From contig CADBNG010000350.1 in NCBI GenBank assembly GCA_902795985.1, forward strand, positions 1 through 6,972: a DNA stretch of 6,972 nt, in the 5' to 3' direction. A program made the translations under genes and the position numbers. Below, one piece after another: positions 5,562 through 6,972 of this stretch (the first letter of the stretch is position 1; the number at the start of each line of letters is the position of its first letter). Under the pieces are notes generated by a model. The model ran no database searches. It worked only from the letters and a program-made list of their open reading frames with translations, and was not told where the DNA came from. The DNA comes from an uncultured Lachnospiraceae bacterium (GTDB lineage: Bacteria > Bacillota_A > Clostridia > Lachnospirales > Lachnospiraceae).

Positions 5562-5591
5562 ATTATGATAGAAAAAACATTAGTTTTTCAA
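5562..5591 (-). promoter_or_regulatory. Possible promoter of the histidine phosphatase gene
   Basis: On the minus strand TTGAAA (5591-5586) and CATAAT (5567-5562) are 18 bases apart, 4/6 and 5/6 matches to the sigma-70 boxes. The start would lie near 5555, about 50 nt before the ATG at 5504. A short inverted repeat (GAAAAA 5571-5576, TTTTTC 5584-5589) overlaps it. Confidence 0.4.
5564..5569 (+). promoter_or_regulatory. Possible -10 box for the MATE gene
   Basis: TATGAT is a 5/6 match to the -10 consensus, about 35 bases before the ATG at 5605. No good -35 box is found 16-18 bases upstream, so this is tentative. It overlaps the -10 of the opposite promoter. Confidence 0.25.
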
Positions 5592-5604
5592 GACAGGATT
5601 CATT

Positions 5605-6972
5605 ATGGCTGCTAAAGAAAACATACTCGGCACTGTGCCGATTCCGAAATTGCTTCGCCAGTTTGCGATTCCTTCCGTTATATCCATGCTGGTCAATTCC
5701 GTCTACAATATGGTCGATCAGATCTTCATCGGTCAGAAGATCGGCTATCTCGGCAACGGCGCGACCAGCGTAACCTTTCCTTTTGTCACCATCTTCATGG
5801 CCATCGGACTGATGATCGCTGTCGGTTCCGCCGCCAACACCGGCCTCTGTCTCGGCCGGAGGGAACAGGACAGGGCCGACCGCACGCTGGGCAACGGCCT
5901 GCTTCTGGCTGTGCTCGCAGGCGTTGTCCTGCTGACGATCGCCCAGGTCTTTCTGGTTCCGTGCCTGAGAGCATTCGGCGCAACGGATATCATCCTCCCC
6001 TATGCGGTCAGCTATGCCCGGATCTATACGATCGGCGTCCCCTTTGTGACCATCGGCGTCATGATCAACGACGAGATCCGTGTGGACGGAAACCCGCGCT
6101 ATGCCATGATCAGTATGCTTGCCGGCGCGATCCTGAACGTGATCCTGGACTATCTGTTCGTTTTCCCGATGGAAATGGGCGTCGCAGGCGCCGCGCTGGC
6201 ATCGATCCTCGGCCAGCTCCTGACGCTCTGCATTGCCGCCGCCTATCTCCGGCGGTTTAAGACCATCAAACTGCAGCTGTCCAATCTGCGGCCCGATGCC
6301 GGGATCATCAAAGGCATCGCGCTGCTCGGACTTCCCTCTTTCCTGACCCAGGTCTCCAACCTGTTCGTGCATGTCATCATCAACAATCAGTCGATCCGCT
6401 ACGGCTCCCAGACAATCTACGGCGCCGAGATCCCCCTGGCGGTCTTCGGCATCGTCATGAAGATCAACGCGATCATGTTCTCCCTGATTCTCGGAACCTC
6501 CATCGGCGCGCAGCCGATCTTCAGTTTCAATTTCGGCGCGGCCAAATATGACCGCGTGAAGGAACTGGTCAAATACAGCCTGATCGTAACGACCATCATC
6601 GGTGTGGCCGGCATGCTCGTGATGCAGATTTTCCCGCAGCAGGTCATTTCCATCTTCGGTCAGGAAGACGCCCTGTACAACGAATTCGCGGTCCATGCCC
6701 TCCGTACGATGACGATCCTGATCTTCATCCTCGGCGTCCAGATGACCACCAATTCCTACTTCCAGTCCGTCGGCAAATCGCGGTACGCCATGCTGGTGAC
6801 GATCTCTCGTCAGTTTATTTTCATGATCCCGCTGCTTTTCATCCTGCCCCTTTTCATCAGCGTGGACGGCATCATGTACGCTTTCGTCCTTGCGGATCTC
6901 GGAACCGTGATCCTCTGTACGGTCCTGCTCACCCGGGAGATGAGGCTTCTGGGCCGGCTGATCAGCGACCAG
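5605..6972 (+). CDS. MATE-family multidrug/cation antiporter (MepA-like), 3' end missing
   Basis: These 456 codons are open to the window edge; MATE proteins are about 440-470 residues, so nearly the whole protein is seen. It is an inner-membrane antiporter that would export organic cations or drugs using a Na+ or H+ gradient; the substrate is unknown. The N-terminal helix with IPSVISMLVNSVYNMVDQIFIG (read as 22-43, Asp38-Gln39 included) is typical of the family. So are the SAANTGLCLGR loop after the second and third helices, the DEIRVDGNPRYAM stretch from residue 156, and a second repeat half with IGAQPIFSFNFGA and TTNSYFQSVGKSRYAM. About twelve hydrophobic segments can be counted by eye in two six-helix halves. 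The ATG at 5605 follows AGGA (5595-5598) by six bases. It is transcribed away from the histidine phosphatase gene. Confidence 0.93.
   Translation, partial: MAAKENILGTVPIPKLLRQFAIPSVISMLVNSVYNMVDQIFIGQKIGYLGNGATSVTFPFVTIFMAIGLMIAVGSAANTGLCLGRREQDRADRTLGNGLLLAVLAGVVLLTIAQVFLVPCLRAFGATDIILPYAVSYARIYTIGVPFVTIGVMINDEIRVDGNPRYAMISMLAGAILNVILDYLFVFPMEMGVAGAALASILGQLLTLCIAAAYLRRFKTIKLQLSNLRPDAGIIKGIALLGLPSFLTQVSNLFVHVIINNQSIRYGSQTIYGAEIPLAVFGIVMKINAIMFSLILGTSIGAQPIFSFNFGAAKYDRVKELVKYSLIVTTIIGVAGMLVMQIFPQQVISIFGQEDALYNEFAVHALRTMTILIFILGVQMTTNSYFQSVGKSRYAMLVTISRQFIFMIPLLFILPLFISVDGIMYAFVLADLGTVILCTVLLTREMRLLGRLISDQ

Noticed and set aside
5563..6696. 377-residue minus-strand reading frame
   Set aside because: It is antisense to the MATE gene; its Asp/His/Gly-rich composition is what the reverse strand of a GC-rich membrane protein gene gives.

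Overview
The window reads as a chromosomal segment of an anaerobic, fermentative Firmicute, most likely a gut- or rumen-type member of the Clostridia. The evidence is an NADH-linked [FeFe]-hydrogenase operon of the clostridial HydABC type, Rex-like operators in front of it, strong AGGAGG-type ribosome binding sites, and a 265-residue protein of a kind I know from many Firmicutes. No RNA gene, insertion sequence or integrase was seen.

Left part (1-3460, minus strand): an operon hydC-hydB-hydA. HydC (NuoE-like, one [2Fe-2S]) and HydB (NuoF-like, FMN/NADH site plus several iron-sulfur clusters) pass electrons between NAD(H) and the catalytic subunit HydA. HydA enters the window with its N-terminal iron-sulfur relay and the first H-cluster motif and is cut by the window edge. 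hydC and hydB overlap by 4 bp, and hydB and hydA are 12 bp apart. Upstream of hydC is a sigma-70-like promoter whose -35 and spacer are covered by one Rex-like 18-bp operator. A second near-identical operator lies just upstream, so the operon is probably derepressed when NADH is high.

Middle part (3460-4928): a less conserved block built around one plus-strand gene for an uncharacterised protein with a PD-(D/E)XK-nuclease-like C-terminal half (4008-4805). In front of it is an array of four 41-bp palindromic units separated by exactly 22 bp (63-bp period, types alternating A-B-A-B) with decayed copies at both ends. An extended -10 promoter lies upstream and would transcribe the array as a structured leader of about 360 nt or as a separate RNA. 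Behind the gene are four 21-bp tandem repeats. This repeat-flanked gene is the most unusual part of the window.

Right part (4929-6972): a minus-strand histidine-phosphatase (phosphoglycerate-mutase-like) gene and, divergently, a plus-strand MATE-family efflux transporter that runs off the window end. They share a 100-bp intergenic region with possible divergent promoters.
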